Source: Jeotgalibacillus sp. ET6 (GTDB lineage Bacteria > Bacillota > Bacilli > Bacillales > Jeotgalibacillaceae). From it: a stretch of DNA of 64,000 nt. Below are positions 27,330 to 37,433 of the stretch, in pieces; the first letter of the stretch is position 1; every line of letters begins with the position of its first letter. Location of the stretch: the NCBI RefSeq assembly GCF_029667115.1, contig NZ_JARUIU010000007.1, positions 1 to 64,000 on the forward strand, given 5' to 3'. The notes under the pieces are model-generated. The model had not been told where the DNA came from. It ran no database searches and was given only the letters and a program-made list of their open reading frames with translations. Position numbers and translations under genes: made by a program.

Positions 27330-27501
27330 AGTGAGTGAACATAAAAAATCCCCTGTCCTACTAATAACAATGCTGAATATTCTACTCACAGCATCCAGGA
27401 CAGGGGATTTTCCTATTCAATTGTATTTACTGCAGCGACATCCGAATCACTTTCTTATAATGCAGCACCGACAAAATCCCAAAGATGGAATACAGTGCAG
27501 C
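27317..27501. repeat. Right direct repeat flanking the lipase-toxin locus
   Basis: Matches 20941-21138. It covers the last codons of the 114-aa gene, the terminator hairpin, and the 3' end of the intact permease gene. Confidence 0.8.
27343..27411. terminator. Large bidirectional terminator hairpin, right copy
   Basis: AAAATCCCCTGTCCT and AGGACAGGGGATTTT form a 15-bp stem with a nested ATGCTG/CAGCAT stem. It serves the lipase-toxin transcript from the left and the permease transcript from the right. Confidence 0.8.
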
Positions 27502-29373
27502 ATACAACACCATCACGATGATCATCGGCGTCCACAGCTCGGTTCCGAAGAAGAACCAGCCGGATTGGACGGCGAAATAGCTGTGCAGGAGACCGACGAT
27601 AAGCGGGATTCCAAAGTTGAACAGCTGCTTTTGGAGGATTCCCTGCAAAAGGTCTTTTTGAGTGAAGCCGAGTTTTCGCAGGATCTTGTAGCTTGGCTGT
27701 TCCTCGTCTCCTTCTTCAACCTGTTTAAAGTAGAGAATGCAGCCTGATGTGATTAGGAAGGTGAGGCCGAGAAATCCGACGATGAACATGATAAAGCCCA
27801 TATTCATTTTTTGCTGGAGCTCTGCTGCGTATTGAGAATTGCTTCCAGGCTCATCGCTGAATGGCATGCCGCTAAACAGTTCATTCGCGTTTTCCACAGT
27901 GTCACTGTCCTCCAGGGTAAAGCCAATATAGAGAGAGGACTCTTCCTGGATTTCTTCGTTCCTATCTTTAGAAAGCGCGGCAAAAACAGCTTCGTCCACG
28001 ATGGCTGCAGGCACTCCGCCAGCGAAATAAAATGGCAGAACGCTTTCATCAATTAGTCCGGCATACTCTTTGGTAACAGCAGTGGTGGCGCCATGTAAGA
28101 TGAGTGTTCCTTCATCCTGCAAATTTAAAAGGGCCTGCAGGGCATCGTTTGAGCCGGAAAATAAGATTTCATCCTCGTTTACTTCAATATCCTCCACTTG
28201 CCTCTCACTAATGACAGCCATGATCATTTTGCCGTCTTCAAAGTTAAAATTATCTAGTTCCGTCCCGAGAATATCTTCAATCCCGACTTCCGCCTGAATG
28301 ACGTCGATTTGTTTTTCACTGTACGCAATGCCGTTTTCATCTAATATCTCACCAAACACTGCTGCATCTTCTTCTGAGACAAAGGTGAAATCATCAGGCG
28401 CAGCGCTTTGAGCTGTTTTTCCAGCAGAGTAATAGGAGATATAGCTTAACGACAGCAGGCCGATCGCAAGTGCGGACACCGTGGTAATAATGGTTAGGAG
28501 CATGGCATTGGATTTCATCCGGAACATGATCGAGGAAAGCGACATGACCTGGTTGATGTTTAAGTAGCCGCCTTTCTTTTTCCGAATTAGGTTGGCCATA
28601 AAGCTGACAGACCCTTTATAGAAGAAATACGTTCCAAGAATCACGCTTCCCAGGATAAAGACCATTACAGCAAACAATTGAGTCATCGATACAAATTCCC
28701 CATCAAAAAGCCGTGATGATACATAGTAACCCGCGGCAATAAGGAGGATCCCAAGCAGTCCGATCAAAATTTCAATGATGGAAATCTTTTTGACCCGGCT
28801 TTCGGTTTTGCTTTTTACATGAAAGAGGGACAAGATGCTTTGGCGTTTGATAAATAAGTAGTTCATCGCCATGATCAAAAGATAGACGGCACTGAAGACA
28901 AGCAGCGTCTGGATAAAAGCCTGACTGGAGAAATAGAGATTTGCTGTATCCTCCACGCCCGTTAGTTTAAATAAGGTCATGGCCACTAATTTTGATATAG
29001 CAAAGCCGATAAATGTACCAACGATCAGTGAACTGTAATAAAGCAGCAAATTTTCAGCACTCAGAATGGCAAATATCCGGTTCTTTGTCATGCCGATTAG
29101 CTGAAATAACCCAATTTCTTTGCTTCTGCGTTTGATAAATAAATTATTCGCATACAGTAAAAATACCGAAACAATCCCGATCAAAAGCACAGAAGCGGCC
29201 CTAATGCCTGCTTCACCTCTTACGGAACCGGACGCATCATCCATAGATGGATCATATTGCAGCGTGACGAAGGCAAAATAAAGAGCGGCACTGAAGATCA
29301 GCGCAAATACATATAAGTAATAGCTTTTAAGATTCTTTTGAAAGCTGCGGAAAATCAGCTGATTAATGCTCAT
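27427..29373 (-). CDS. BceB-type ABC transporter permease (peptide antibiotic sensing and resistance)
   Basis: This FtsX-fold permease of about 648 aa has ten predicted membrane helices and a large extracytoplasmic domain (about residues 315-530) between helices 7 and 8, the arrangement of BceB, YtsD and YxdM. Such permeases bind lipid II-targeting peptides or their complexes and signal to an associated kinase. I choose ATG 29373 with GGTGGTG upstream, which overlaps the ATPase gene by 11 bases. A truncated copy of its 3' end lies at 21063. Confidence 0.88.
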   Translation of the reverse strand: MSINQLIFRSFQKNLKSYYLYVFALIFSAALYFAFVTLQYDPSMDDASGSVRGEAGIRAASVLLIGIVSVFLLYANNLFIKRRSKEIGLFQLIGMTKNRIFAILSAENLLLYYSSLIVGTFIGFAISKLVAMTLFKLTGVEDTANLYFSSQAFIQTLLVFSAVYLLIMAMNYLFIKRQSILSLFHVKSKTESRVKKISIIEILIGLLGILLIAAGYYVSSRLFDGEFVSMTQLFAVMVFILGSVILGTYFFYKGSVSFMANLIRKKKGGYLNINQVMSLSSIMFRMKSNAMLLTIITTVSALAIGLLSLSYISYYSAGKTAQSAAPDDFTFVSEEDAAVFGEILDENGIAYSEKQIDVIQAEVGIEDILGTELDNFNFEDGKMIMAVISERQVEDIEVNEDEILFSGSNDALQALLNLQDEGTLILHGATTAVTKEYAGLIDESVLPFYFAGGVPAAIVDEAVFAALSKDRNEEIQEESSLYIGFTLEDSDTVENANELFSGMPFSDEPGSNSQYAAELQQKMNMGFIMFIVGFLGLTFLITSGCILYFKQVEEGDEEQPSYKILRKLGFTQKDLLQGILQKQLFNFGIPLIVGLLHSYFAVQSGWFFFGTELWTPMIIVMVLYAALYSIFGILSVLHYKKVIRMSLQ

Positions 29374-30124
29374 CGTGCACACCACCCAGTACGCCCTGTG
29401 TTTTCATGATATCTTTTAAGAAGGTATTGCGGCTTTCTTCGCCTTTGTTGAGCTGTGTATAAATCTGCCCGTCTTTAATGAAAATCACCCGGCTGCTGTA
29501 ACTTGCGGCAACAGGGTCATGGCTGACCATTACAATGGTGGCCAGGCGTTTTTCGTTTAAATGAGTCAGCTTGGCAAGCAAATCAGATGCTGCTTTTGAA
29601 TCAAGCGCACCTGTAGGTTCATCTGCAAAAATAATGCTTGGTTCATGGATGAAGGCTCTTGCTGCAGAGGTCCGCTGCTTTTGGCCGCCTGATATTTCGT
29701 TCGGATATTTATTTGCAATGTCTTCAATGCCAAGATCCCGTGCAACTGTTTGAAATTTACTCTGCGCTTCTTTTTTAGACGTACTTGTGATGGAGAGGGG
29801 CAGCAGGATATTTTCTTTTACGGTCAGCGTATCGAGCAGATTATAATCCTGAAAGATAAAGCCTAAATGATGCTTTCTGAACTGGGCAAGCTTCTTTTCT
29901 CTGCTTTTGGTCAGGTCCTCCTGCTCAATAATTAAGGAGCCGTGGCTTAAACGGTCAATTGTCGACAGTACATTTAAAAGGGTGGTTTTTCCTGAGCCGG
30001 ATGCGCCCATGATCGTCACAAATTCCCCTTTTTGAATGCGGACATCAATTCCTTTTAACACTTCCTGCTTCGTGAATTTATTTCCATAGCTCTTATAAAT
30101 TTTCTTCGCTTCTAATATAGTCAT
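29363..30124 (-). CDS. BceA-type ABC transporter ATPase
   Basis: This single ABC domain of 253 aa has Walker [10 protein letters not shown], signature [14 protein letters not shown], and Walker [13 protein letters not shown], typical of the MacB/BceA group that powers FtsX-fold permeases. The start is ATG 30124 preceded by GGAGGAAATC; an upstream ATG at 30154 has no site. It pairs with the permease downstream. Confidence 0.9.
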   Translation of the reverse strand: MTILEAKKIYKSYGNKFTKQEVLKGIDVRIQKGEFVTIMGASGSGKTTLLNVLSTIDRLSHGSLIIEQEDLTKSREKKLAQFRKHHLGFIFQDYNLLDTLTVKENILLPLSITSTSKKEAQSKFQTVARDLGIEDIANKYPNEISGGQKQRTSAARAFIHEPSIIFADEPTGALDSKAASDLLAKLTHLNEKRLATIVMVSHDPVAASYSSRVIFIKDGQIYTQLNKGEESRNTFLKDIMKTQGVLGGVHDEH

Positions 30125-30210
30125 GGCGATTTCCTCCAAGTAATTAAGATACATTCATTGTATCGATTCCTTTTTGTGAAGTCCTTTGATTGTCCTAACA
30201 ATAAAGCAAA

Positions 30211-30234
30211 GCGTGTGACATTTCTGTCACACGC
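30211..30234 (-). terminator. Hairpin between kinase and transporter genes
   Basis: GCGTGTGACA pairs with TGTCACACGC around TTTC, overlapping the kinase stop codon. On the minus strand it is followed by TTTGCTTTATTGTT, only a weak T-run, so it may attenuate rather than stop transcription. Confidence 0.5.
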
Positions 30235-31231
30235 CCTGTATTTCGAGAAATTGATTTTCTTTTGGGAAGGTAAGCATCACAGTTGTTCCCGTGCCCACAG
30301 TTGACTGAACAGAGAGGTGAAGGTGAAGGGGGACGGAAGCCTTTTGCGCCAAGTACAGCCCCATGCCGGTCGCGTGCTGATCGGGATTGCCGGTAGACGT
30401 GAAGCCTTTATCAAAAATTCTTGGCAGGTCACGGGCGGCAATACCGCGACCTTGATCAGACAGGGTCAGAACGGTTTGACCCATATGCTGAGAGGAATGA
30501 ATGGTAATATCAGAACCTTCATGGCTGTACTTAACGGCATTGGTTAAAAGCTGCCGGAGAATAAAAGCGAGCCACTTCGCATCCGAAAGCACATGAGGGG
30601 AATCCAATTCTACTTCAAAGCCAATTTTCTTTTTTAAGCACCAGGAACGCAGCGTATGAATTTCACTATAAATCAGTGGTTCAAGCTCAACCTTTTCAAT
30701 GAACAAGTCATTTTCAATGAAAGGGATGCGCTTTTGATGCAGCTGCTGATCAAGTAAATAATAAATTCGCAGCCATTCATACATAAGCTCGGATTTTAAC
30801 TGGTGATTCTCGGTCCGGTCAATGATTAGTTTCATCGCAGTTAACGGCGTTTTTACTTCATGGATCCAGGAAAGCAGTTCGTCTTTTTCCTCTTCAAGAA
30901 GCAGCTGATTATGGGAAGCATCCTTTTCCAGCTTTTCAATGGCAGAGGTAACCTGTTCATAAACAGATCCTTCAAACGGGCTGTTCGGTTCAGGGAAGCT
31001 GGTGAGATCTGTTGTTGCTTCCCGCAGTTCAAGTTCTTTATAAAAGGGAGTTTCTCTAAAATAACGGATGATGATAAACACGGAAGAAATCACGAGTGAC
31101 AAAAAGACGTAATACATCATTGAACTAAAAGACAGGGAAGGATCGAGGTAGGCGATGGTCAACCCTACAAGCTGCAGGAGCAAAATGAGTCCAATCCAGC
31201 TTATTCTCTCCATCAGAAATTTCCTGATCAT
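30227..31231 (-). CDS. BceS-type intramembrane-sensing histidine kinase
   Basis: The 334-aa kinase has two N-terminal membrane helices (about 11-30 and 36-56) with almost no extracellular loop, the mark of kinases that sense through a BceAB transporter. The phospho-acceptor His is in SWIHEVKTPLTAMK. ATP-binding boxes follow: LLTNAVKYS, LSDQGRGIAARDLPRIFDKG, and ATGMGLYLA. Its start overlaps the response-regulator stop by four bases. Confidence 0.9.
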   Translation of the reverse strand: MIRKFLMERISWIGLILLLQLVGLTIAYLDPSLSFSSMMYYVFLSLVISSVFIIIRYFRETPFYKELELREATTDLTSFPEPNSPFEGSVYEQVTSAIEKLEKDASHNQLLLEEEKDELLSWIHEVKTPLTAMKLIIDRTENHQLKSELMYEWLRIYYLLDQQLHQKRIPFIENDLFIEKVELEPLIYSEIHTLRSWCLKKKIGFEVELDSPHVLSDAKWLAFILRQLLTNAVKYSHEGSDITIHSSQHMGQTVLTLSDQGRGIAARDLPRIFDKGFTSTGNPDQHATGMGLYLAQKASVPLHLHLSVQSTVGTGTTVMLTFPKENQFLEIQGV

Positions 31232-31917
31232 TTTTCCACCTTCTCGATCGCCGTGTATCCTTGACCAACCTTCGTCTCGATGGCGTTGCCTAGTCCAATC
31301 TCCGCCAGTTTTTTTCGCAGTCTGTTCACATTGACGGTTAATGTATTGTCGCTGATAAAGCGCTGATCATCCCAAAGCAGGTCCATCAAATACTCACGGG
31401 TCACGACCTTATTTTTTCGTTCAACTAAAAGCTTGAGGATGAAGATTTCATTTTTTGTCAGCTCGATCGTGCCCTGATCATTTTTCACACGATTGCTTTC
31501 CATGTCGATCGCAGCCCCCATCCACATTCTCAGGTCAGATGTGGTTGAGCTGTAGTTATGCACCCGGCGCAAAATCGCCTGAACCTTTGCGATCAGGACT
31601 TCAAAGTGAAACGGTTTTTGTATAAAATCATCTGCCCCCAAATTCATCGACATGACCATATCTGTTGGGTGATCGCGTGAGGATAAAAAGATAATCGGAA
31701 CATTTGAATGCTCACGGATCATGCGGCACCAGTGGAAGCCATCAAATTTCGGAAGCTGAATATCAATAATCACTAAATCCGGCTGGGTCTGGGCAAAGCT
31801 TTCCATTACCTTTTGGAAGTCTTCAACCCCGTACACCTCATATTGCCAGGCGGTCAGCCGGTCTTTAACTTCTTTAAACAGCGTTTCATCGTCTTCAATT
31901 AAAAGGATTTTAAACAA
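31228..31917 (-). CDS. BceR-type OmpR-family response regulator
   Basis: A 229-aa regulator with a receiver domain (acidic pocket IEDDE; phospho-Asp in VIIDIQLP; Lys in FIQKPF) and a C-terminal winged helix (about 130-226; RFISDNTLTVNVNRLRKKL). It leads the regulator-kinase-ATPase-permease series. Known targets of such regulators are their own transporter genes; the hairpin gap at 30155-30226 is the place for that promoter. Confidence 0.9.
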   Translation of the reverse strand: MFKILLIEDDETLFKEVKDRLTAWQYEVYGVEDFQKVMESFAQTQPDLVIIDIQLPKFDGFHWCRMIREHSNVPIIFLSSRDHPTDMVMSMNLGADDFIQKPFHFEVLIAKVQAILRRVHNYSSTTSDLRMWMGAAIDMESNRVKNDQGTIELTKNEIFILKLLVERKNKVVTREYLMDLLWDDQRFISDNTLTVNVNRLRKKLAEIGLGNAIETKVGQGYTAIEKVEK

Positions 31918-32366
31918 TCAGATCACCTGCGCTTTCAGGTAAAGTATAGCAAAAAGGGGAGCGGGGTGGGAAATTCAACTTATGGTTAGGTGAGCAGTGA
32001 TAGAAAACAGTTTCATTCTTTCAAGCAGTCATTTTTCTCCATTGCGCAAGGGTCAATCCCTCCACTTCGTTAGATTCTTGTTTCTAAATCCACCAGCATC
32101 AAAGGAATAATTGGATAACGTAAATTGTTATAGTTATCTGAATTACTGTATGATTAAAGATAAGAATATTTATTAGAAAAAGAAAATTATGGAATCCCTA
32201 AGACCAGTATCGGGGGATTGAATTCCCTCTTTTAGTACCATCCTCTATTGTTTTGAATACATTAATAGACCAAATCATCAGGTCATTTTGCAGCATGTCA
32301 TTTACATCATTACTTGTTCATGAGATTGGTAGCATAATGTTGTGAATAACAGGAGGAAAAGTAAAA
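31918..32366. other. Divergent intergenic region between bceR-like and M81 genes
   Basis: A 449-bp gap with no convincing gene. A possible promoter for the right-hand gene is TTACTT (32305-32310) and CATAAT (32334-32339) by approximate placement, with AGGAGG just before 32367. Confidence 0.35.
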
Positions 32367-33875
32367 ATGACGAAACATAAGATCGCAATCGGCGGAATTA
32401 AACATGAAACGAATACATTTTCAAATGTAAAGGCAACGGTGGATATGTTTAAGCAGAATGAATGGGAAAGCGGTCAAGAGATCATCAACAATCACAGAGG
32501 AGTAGGCGATTACTTAGGCGGAATCATTTCAAAAGGGGAAGAAATGAACGTGGAGCTTATTCCCACGTTTTGGGCCAGTGCCAATCCAATGGGGTTGATT
32601 ACGCGTGAGGCCTACCAGGAATTGCTTGCTAATCTTTTATCAAGTATTAAACAGGTAAGAGACCTCGATGGGATCTGTCTTGTCCTTCATGGAGGCGGAA
32701 TCGCAGATGGGGTTGAGGATCTTGAAGGCAGCATCCTATCTGAAGTAAGAGAAGTGGTCGGCAAAAAGATTCCCATAGTGGCTACGCTCGATCTGCATGC
32801 AAATTTAACAGAAACGATGATTAACGAAGCGGATGCGCTGCTTGGGGTGAATTTTTATCCTCATACAGACTGTTATGAAAGAGGACAAGAAGCAGTTGAA
32901 ACCTTAATCGACATTGTGGAGGGGAAAATTAAGCCTGTGATGCATTTTGAAAAGCTTCCGATGATGATTCCTTCAAGCACATCGGATCATTCCCCGGTCA
33001 AGGATATCAATGAGCGATGCTGGAAATGGGAAGAACAGCAGGGTGTCATCGATTGCACGTTCTTTCACGGTTTTTCCCATACCGATATCCCTGACATGAG
33101 ACTTTCCGTGCTTACGACTACGGACGGGGATCAGGAATTAGCTGCAACAATTTCCCGGGATGTAACCGACGAAATCTGGGATCTGCGTGAGGATTTTTAT
33201 CTTCCTCTCCCTGGTCCAAGAGAAGGGTTAGAACAAGCCCTTTCAGAGCAGGGCGGTCCCATTGTTATAAATGAAACATCGGATAATCCTGGAGCGGGTG
33301 CACCCGGAGATGGCACTCACTTATTGAAAGAAATGATTGAAATGAATATTGAACATGCTTGTTTTGGTTTTATGTATGATCCGGAAACGGCAAAAGCCGC
33401 TCATGAAGCGGGAATAGGCAGCAGGATATCCATCTCGCTTGGGGGTAAAACGGATTCCCTGCACGGAAGCCCTTTAGCCGTTCACGCTTATGTGAAGGCA
33501 CTGTCGGATGGAAAGTTTGTGCACAGCACCGAAATGTATAAAGGGAAAAAAATGAATTTAGGAAAATCAGCGAGACTTCAAATAGGGCATGTGGATGTCA
33601 TTGTCTGCTCCATAAGAGCACAGACATTTGATGAACAAATGTTTATTCTGCACGGGATTGATGTGACAGATTATAAAATCGTTGCGTTAAAATCCGAAAA
33701 TCATTTTCGTTCTTCTTTTACACCACTCGCGAAGAAAATTATTACGGTAGACTCACCTGGACTGAGCTGCTACAATTTACAGAATTTAAATTACAAAAGG
33801 GTAAACAGACCCGTGTATCCTTTGGATAAAGGGTTTAATCGAAGGGAAGACAAGGGCAGTAGCGAATTACAATAA
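32367..33875 (+). CDS. M81-family metallopeptidase (MlrC-like)
   Basis: The 502-aa protein has the two-part M81 layout: N-terminal DUF1485 (about 5-290) and the C-terminal MlrC domain (about 300-480). Zinc ligands appear in LDLHANLTETM, YPHTDCYERG and the early GGIKHETNTFS. MlrC of Sphingomonas cleaves linearised microcystin products, but most relatives in other bacteria have unknown, probably small peptide or amide, substrates. No signal peptide. It appears monocistronic. Confidence 0.85.
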   Translation: MTKHKIAIGGIKHETNTFSNVKATVDMFKQNEWESGQEIINNHRGVGDYLGGIISKGEEMNVELIPTFWASANPMGLITREAYQELLANLLSSIKQVRDLDGICLVLHGGGIADGVEDLEGSILSEVREVVGKKIPIVATLDLHANLTETMINEADALLGVNFYPHTDCYERGQEAVETLIDIVEGKIKPVMHFEKLPMMIPSSTSDHSPVKDINERCWKWEEQQGVIDCTFFHGFSHTDIPDMRLSVLTTTDGDQELAATISRDVTDEIWDLREDFYLPLPGPREGLEQALSEQGGPIVINETSDNPGAGAPGDGTHLLKEMIEMNIEHACFGFMYDPETAKAAHEAGIGSRISISLGGKTDSLHGSPLAVHAYVKALSDGKFVHSTEMYKGKKMNLGKSARLQIGHVDVIVCSIRAQTFDEQMFILHGIDVTDYKIVALKSENHFRSSFTPLAKKIITVDSPGLSCYNLQNLNYKRVNRPVYPLDKGFNRREDKGSSELQ

Positions 33876-33977
33876 AATCGACTGATATGTTCAATCGCTC
33901 TGGGTTTGCTTTTATGGCGGGCCTTTTTTAATTAACCATTATCCAGAATTTTTTTAATAACAGAAGAGCGCAATAGT

Positions 33978-34012
33978 AAAAAGCCTGACTTTCATTTGAA
34001 ATCAGGCTTTTT
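33978..34012. terminator. Bidirectional terminator
   Basis: AAAAAGCCTGA pairs with TCAGGCTTTTT between the convergent M81 and S51 peptidase genes. Confidence 0.85.
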
Positions 34013-34027
34013 CATTTTAGCTGCACT

Positions 34028-34744
34028 TTAAAGGTTGAATCGTTTCCATTGTCCCTCTGAAATGACTTCAACTTCGCCATTGCTTACTTTGATGGCCGTA
34101 TGATCATCAATTGCGTACCCGGGTACTGAGACGCCCTCAGCCCACTTTTCTGCATTTTCCAATGTATTGTCCGGCAGCAGTTCGTGACCTAAATGAGGAA
34201 ACATCGCAAAATCCACCAGACCGAGTGCTGCATCTCCACCAGCAGGCGGGAGCCAGCCAATAAATTCTTCGCCGATTTTAGGAGCCATCACCATGCTCCC
34301 TGCGCTCATCCCCACATAGACCGCATTCAGTGACGGCAAAAGTTCTGCCAGACCTGATTCCCGCATCCAGTGATTCAGGAAAAGGGCGTCACCACCGGAT
34401 ACCAGCAAAACATCTGTTTCCTTTACGAGAGGAACCCATCGTTCTTTGCCGATGCTTGGCAGCGCAGTCAGCTCGAGAATGCCAACAGATTTCCAGCCAA
34501 GGTTAACCATGGGATTTTCAGCATTTCCGGTGATAAACTCCCAGGCTTTGACACCGGGACCTACCCAGGGGTGGCCGTACATAGCAGTCGGAATGCACAA
34601 AGCGGTGCAGTCTTCGATCGGCTTGTCGAGCATGTCCACAAGCGCATGATGGATTGAATGATTATTGACGCCCGCGGAAGTTAGCAAAAGTTTTAACCCT
34701 GACTTTTCGTTAGAGTTGGGATTTTTCGAATTCTGATGCGGCAT
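34028..34744 (-). CDS. Peptidase S51 family protein (dipeptidase E-like)
   Basis: S51 enzymes are serine dipeptidases with a class I glutamine-amidotransferase fold, acting on Asp-Xaa dipeptides or, in cyanophycinase, on cyanophycin. The nucleophile elbow is VGMSAGSMVM and another core block is VLLVSGGDALFLNHW. The late ligand region reads GYAIDDHTAIKV. Length (238 aa) is normal. The N-terminal 15 residues are low-complexity (PHQNSKNPNSNE) and may be extra; ATG is preceded by AGGAGG. Confidence 0.85.
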   Translation of the reverse strand: MPHQNSKNPNSNEKSGLKLLLTSAGVNNHSIHHALVDMLDKPIEDCTALCIPTAMYGHPWVGPGVKAWEFITGNAENPMVNLGWKSVGILELTALPSIGKERWVPLVKETDVLLVSGGDALFLNHWMRESGLAELLPSLNAVYVGMSAGSMVMAPKIGEEFIGWLPPAGGDAALGLVDFAMFPHLGHELLPDNTLENAEKWAEGVSVPGYAIDDHTAIKVSNGEVEVISEGQWKRFNL

Positions 34745-34827
34745 TTATTTTCCTCCTTAGAATTCTCGATTGGTAAATCCTTAGCATTCTTTTATATTAA
34801 ATTTTCGACCATATCCTCTTTATCTTG

Positions 34828-35193
34828 TTAACGACCTGCCAATCGTTCTACTGCTTCCTGATCTGTGGATACAAAAAATATGTGATGCCCTTTATTGCAT
34901 TCATAAATGAAATCCTTTAATGGCTTACTGGTATAGGATGAGAAATCTCCGACAATGGCAAATTTTATGTTATAGTTTATGAATTTTTGAAGAATTTCTC
35001 CTGCAAGTCCTGTATGCAGCTTGAAAAAATCCTCTGAGATCGCTTCTTTATTTAAAGCGATTCGCTCGCTTGCTGTTTCACTGCTTATGGTCATCACAAA
35101 ATCCAATGCGCTTTGTTGATCGGATAACAGAATGGAAGCAGATGTAACTAGGGCGAACGTATGTCCGCGGGCTTCTATCGTTTTAACATTCAT
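34828..35193 (-). CDS. DUF4180 domain protein
   Basis: The 121-aa protein matches DUF4180 in length and pattern, especially FFKLHTGLAGEILQKFINY and FIYECNKGHHIFFVS. The function is unknown. I choose ATG 35193 over GTG 35202, because the GGAGTG upstream is then correctly spaced. Divergent from the Cys-rich gene at 35350. Confidence 0.78.
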   Translation of the reverse strand: MNVKTIEARGHTFALVTSASILLSDQQSALDFVMTISSETASERIALNKEAISEDFFKLHTGLAGEILQKFINYNIKFAIVGDFSSYTSKPLKDFIYECNKGHHIFFVSTDQEAVERLAGR

Positions 35194-35349
35194 TTTAAAC
35201 ACACTCCAGTTGGAAGTTTATACGCTAAGTATAAACTCCGGTTTTCACAAATTATAGCTAAAATGCAGATTTATTTGATTCGAATAATTTGTCCAATCAA
35301 TTCTCAAATCTATGAATATCTTAATAGAAGTAAGATAGGAGGTGTAAAG

Positions 35350-36012
35350 ATGCGTAAAAATATTCATATTAACCGGGATGCTGAGGCGGAGCAGGCAAAT
35401 AAGCTGAAGCTTGAAGAAACGATTAAAAGAATCGAGGAGAAGATGGAACAGACGACTGATCCAAAATCTCACCAGCAAATGCTTGATGTATTAACAGAGC
35501 TTAAGCAAGTCCAGCAAGCAAACTGTCTTGAGATTCTATTTGATCAGTGTACGATCGAGTTCCCAGCGGGTTCTGTGCAAACAGGAATCGTACAGCCGCC
35601 GTTTATCGTTAATGTGCTGAATGACCCATTTTTCTTAAACTGCTGCATCACGCCGGTTCAGGTTTCAGCTTGTACCCCGTGTGGAGTAGTAGGGGGCGTA
35701 ACCGTAAATGAGGTCAAGGCTGTAGGGTATATCAACTATTATTTCAACCTTGAATTCAGTACGTTTTTTAACGATGGCGAGGGCAACTGTGCAGTAGTCA
35801 ATCAATTGCCATTCTCATGTACTGGTACCACATGTGCTGACAATGTAATTTGTTATGCTTCAGTAGAAGATTCCGATCCATGTCCTGACTTTTGCAACTT
35901 TGGCGTTCAGTCTGTCGGGGTTTTAGTCGCTGCTTCACGTGCAGGAAACAAAGCCACCTTCACATTTGATATCCTTCACTTGCTTCCGGATTGTAACAGT
36001 CAAAGTGAGTAG
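35350..36012 (+). CDS. Cys-rich protein, possibly spore-surface
   Basis: A 220-aa protein starting at ATG 35350 after AGGAGGTG. Residues 1-55 form a charged helix (NKLKLEETIKRIEEKMEQ). The rest is beta-like and rich in Cys (about 14), often paired (NCCITP, ACTPCG, DPCPDFC), with no signal peptide. Such composition in Bacilli is common among spore coat or exosporium proteins, but no family was recognised. It is flanked by its own terminator. Confidence 0.5.
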   Translation: MRKNIHINRDAEAEQANKLKLEETIKRIEEKMEQTTDPKSHQQMLDVLTELKQVQQANCLEILFDQCTIEFPAGSVQTGIVQPPFIVNVLNDPFFLNCCITPVQVSACTPCGVVGGVTVNEVKAVGYINYYFNLEFSTFFNDGEGNCAVVNQLPFSCTGTTCADNVICYASVEDSDPCPDFCNFGVQSVGVLVAASRAGNKATFTFDILHLLPDCNSQSE

Positions 36013-36102
36013 CTTATTCGAATGGCTGTTCTTTGAAGTTTTATTTTCAAGGAGATAGCTTTCGTTCTTGCCTCGCTGTGTGTTTGTATGAGCGTATTTA
36101 CT

Positions 36103-36138
36103 AAAAAACCTTGTGTAAAAAAATGCACGAGGTTTTTT
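36103..36138 (+). terminator. Terminator of the Cys-rich gene
   Basis: AAAAAACCTTGTG pairs with CACGAGGTTTTTT, including one G-T pair. Confidence 0.82.
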
Positions 36139-36291
36139 CTATTAGCTTAAGCTTACAAGAAATGCACATATTTCAATTTTAGGAGTCTATTACTTTTCAA
36201 ATGTTTAAAAAGAGCCCAGCGTGAAATAGAGTACGAAGAGATGCTTCACTAACTCACTCATGTAAAAGTCGTACATAAAGGAGAATGAGAG

Positions 36292-37077
36292 ATGGCAGAA
36301 CAACGTTCACTTGCAATGATTACAGGCGCATCGTCAGGATTGGGATTTGAGATGGCAAAGCTGTTTGCGAAAGATGGCTATGATCTTGCCATTACGGGTT
36401 CAAGCGACGGTATTTTTGAAGCGGCTGAAGAACTTCAGAAGCTTGGGGCAGAAGTTTATCCCCATAAAGCAGACGCTGCGACATACGAGGGGGTTGAAGG
36501 GTTTTGGAAGTTTGTCAGTGACTTCAAGCGCCCGGTGGAAGCCGCTGTGCTAAATGTTGGGATTGGAATCGGGGGAGGCTCCTTTTTAGAGACCAGCCTA
36601 GAAGAAGAAATGAGGCTTATTTCCATCAATATTACAGGAACCGTCCATACAGCTAAACGGGTCGTGAAGCATATGGTGCCAAACGGCCGGGGCAAAATCC
36701 TGATTGTATCTTCTATTTCAGCTACGACCCCAACACCCTATGAAACAGTATACGGTCCGTCTAAATCATTTGGTTTTGCCTTTGCCGAGTCTCTTCGCGA
36801 GGAGCTTCGTGACACAGGCGTTACCGTAACAGCGCTGCTGCCTGGAGCCACCGACACCAACTTCCATGACAATGCGGGAATGAGCAACACGCAAATCGGT
36901 TCATCAAGCAAAAATGACAAAGAGCTTGTCGCCAAGCAGGGATACGAAGCGCTTATGGACGACGTGGACCATGTTTTTGGTGGAGACGAAAAAACAAAGA
37001 AAGAAGGAGAAGGGAACCGCACAACATCTGAAACCGAAAAAGCGGCCATACATGCAGAGAAGACGCGGCCGAGGTGA
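36292..37077 (+). CDS. Short-chain dehydrogenase/reductase
   Basis: A classical SDR of 261 aa with the NAD(P)-binding TGASSGLGFEMAK, the structural LNVGIG (for NNAG), and the catalytic Ser with YGPSK (Tyr-x3-Lys). The C-terminal 35 residues are charged and look like an appended tail (EKTKKEGEGNRTTSETEKA). The substrate cannot be told. It stands alone with AAGGAG before the ATG. Confidence 0.88.
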   Translation: MAEQRSLAMITGASSGLGFEMAKLFAKDGYDLAITGSSDGIFEAAEELQKLGAEVYPHKADAATYEGVEGFWKFVSDFKRPVEAAVLNVGIGIGGGSFLETSLEEEMRLISINITGTVHTAKRVVKHMVPNGRGKILIVSSISATTPTPYETVYGPSKSFGFAFAESLREELRDTGVTVTALLPGATDTNFHDNAGMSNTQIGSSSKNDKELVAKQGYEALMDDVDHVFGGDEKTKKEGEGNRTTSETEKAAIHAEKTRPR

Positions 37078-37136
37078 ATGAACGAAGGATCTAGAAATTA
37101 CCAGTGACCAACACTGTGAATTCACTCCTAACGCTG

Positions 37137-37175
37137 ACCTCCATTAGCCATCCGGCTTGATGGGGGTTTATTTTT
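37137..37175 (+). terminator. Terminator of the SDR gene
   Basis: ACCTCCAT pairs imperfectly with ATGGGGGT and is followed by TTATTTTT. Confidence 0.6.
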
Positions 37176-37433
37176 AGTTCTCTTTTTGGAGACTTTTATA
37201 CTGAAGATATTTAACTGAGTTCATATCCTCGTAAGAAAGTATTCTCGCCTTCTTACATTTTTACTTCCAAGAAATAGATATTTATACAGCGTTAGAAGCA
37301 TTCGTTCCAGATTTCAAATAGATCACTCTTAGTAGCCCTTTAATTATCAGAATTTTGTTGTAATTTTTAGGTGATAAGAATAAACTTAGTCCTGATAAGA
37401 ACATTTGTTTTAGTCGGGAAGGACGATGGGCAG

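Noticed and set aside
27331-27747. Plus-strand frame of 138 codons after the lipase locus
   Set aside because: It is antisense to the well-supported permease gene and includes the terminator hairpin.
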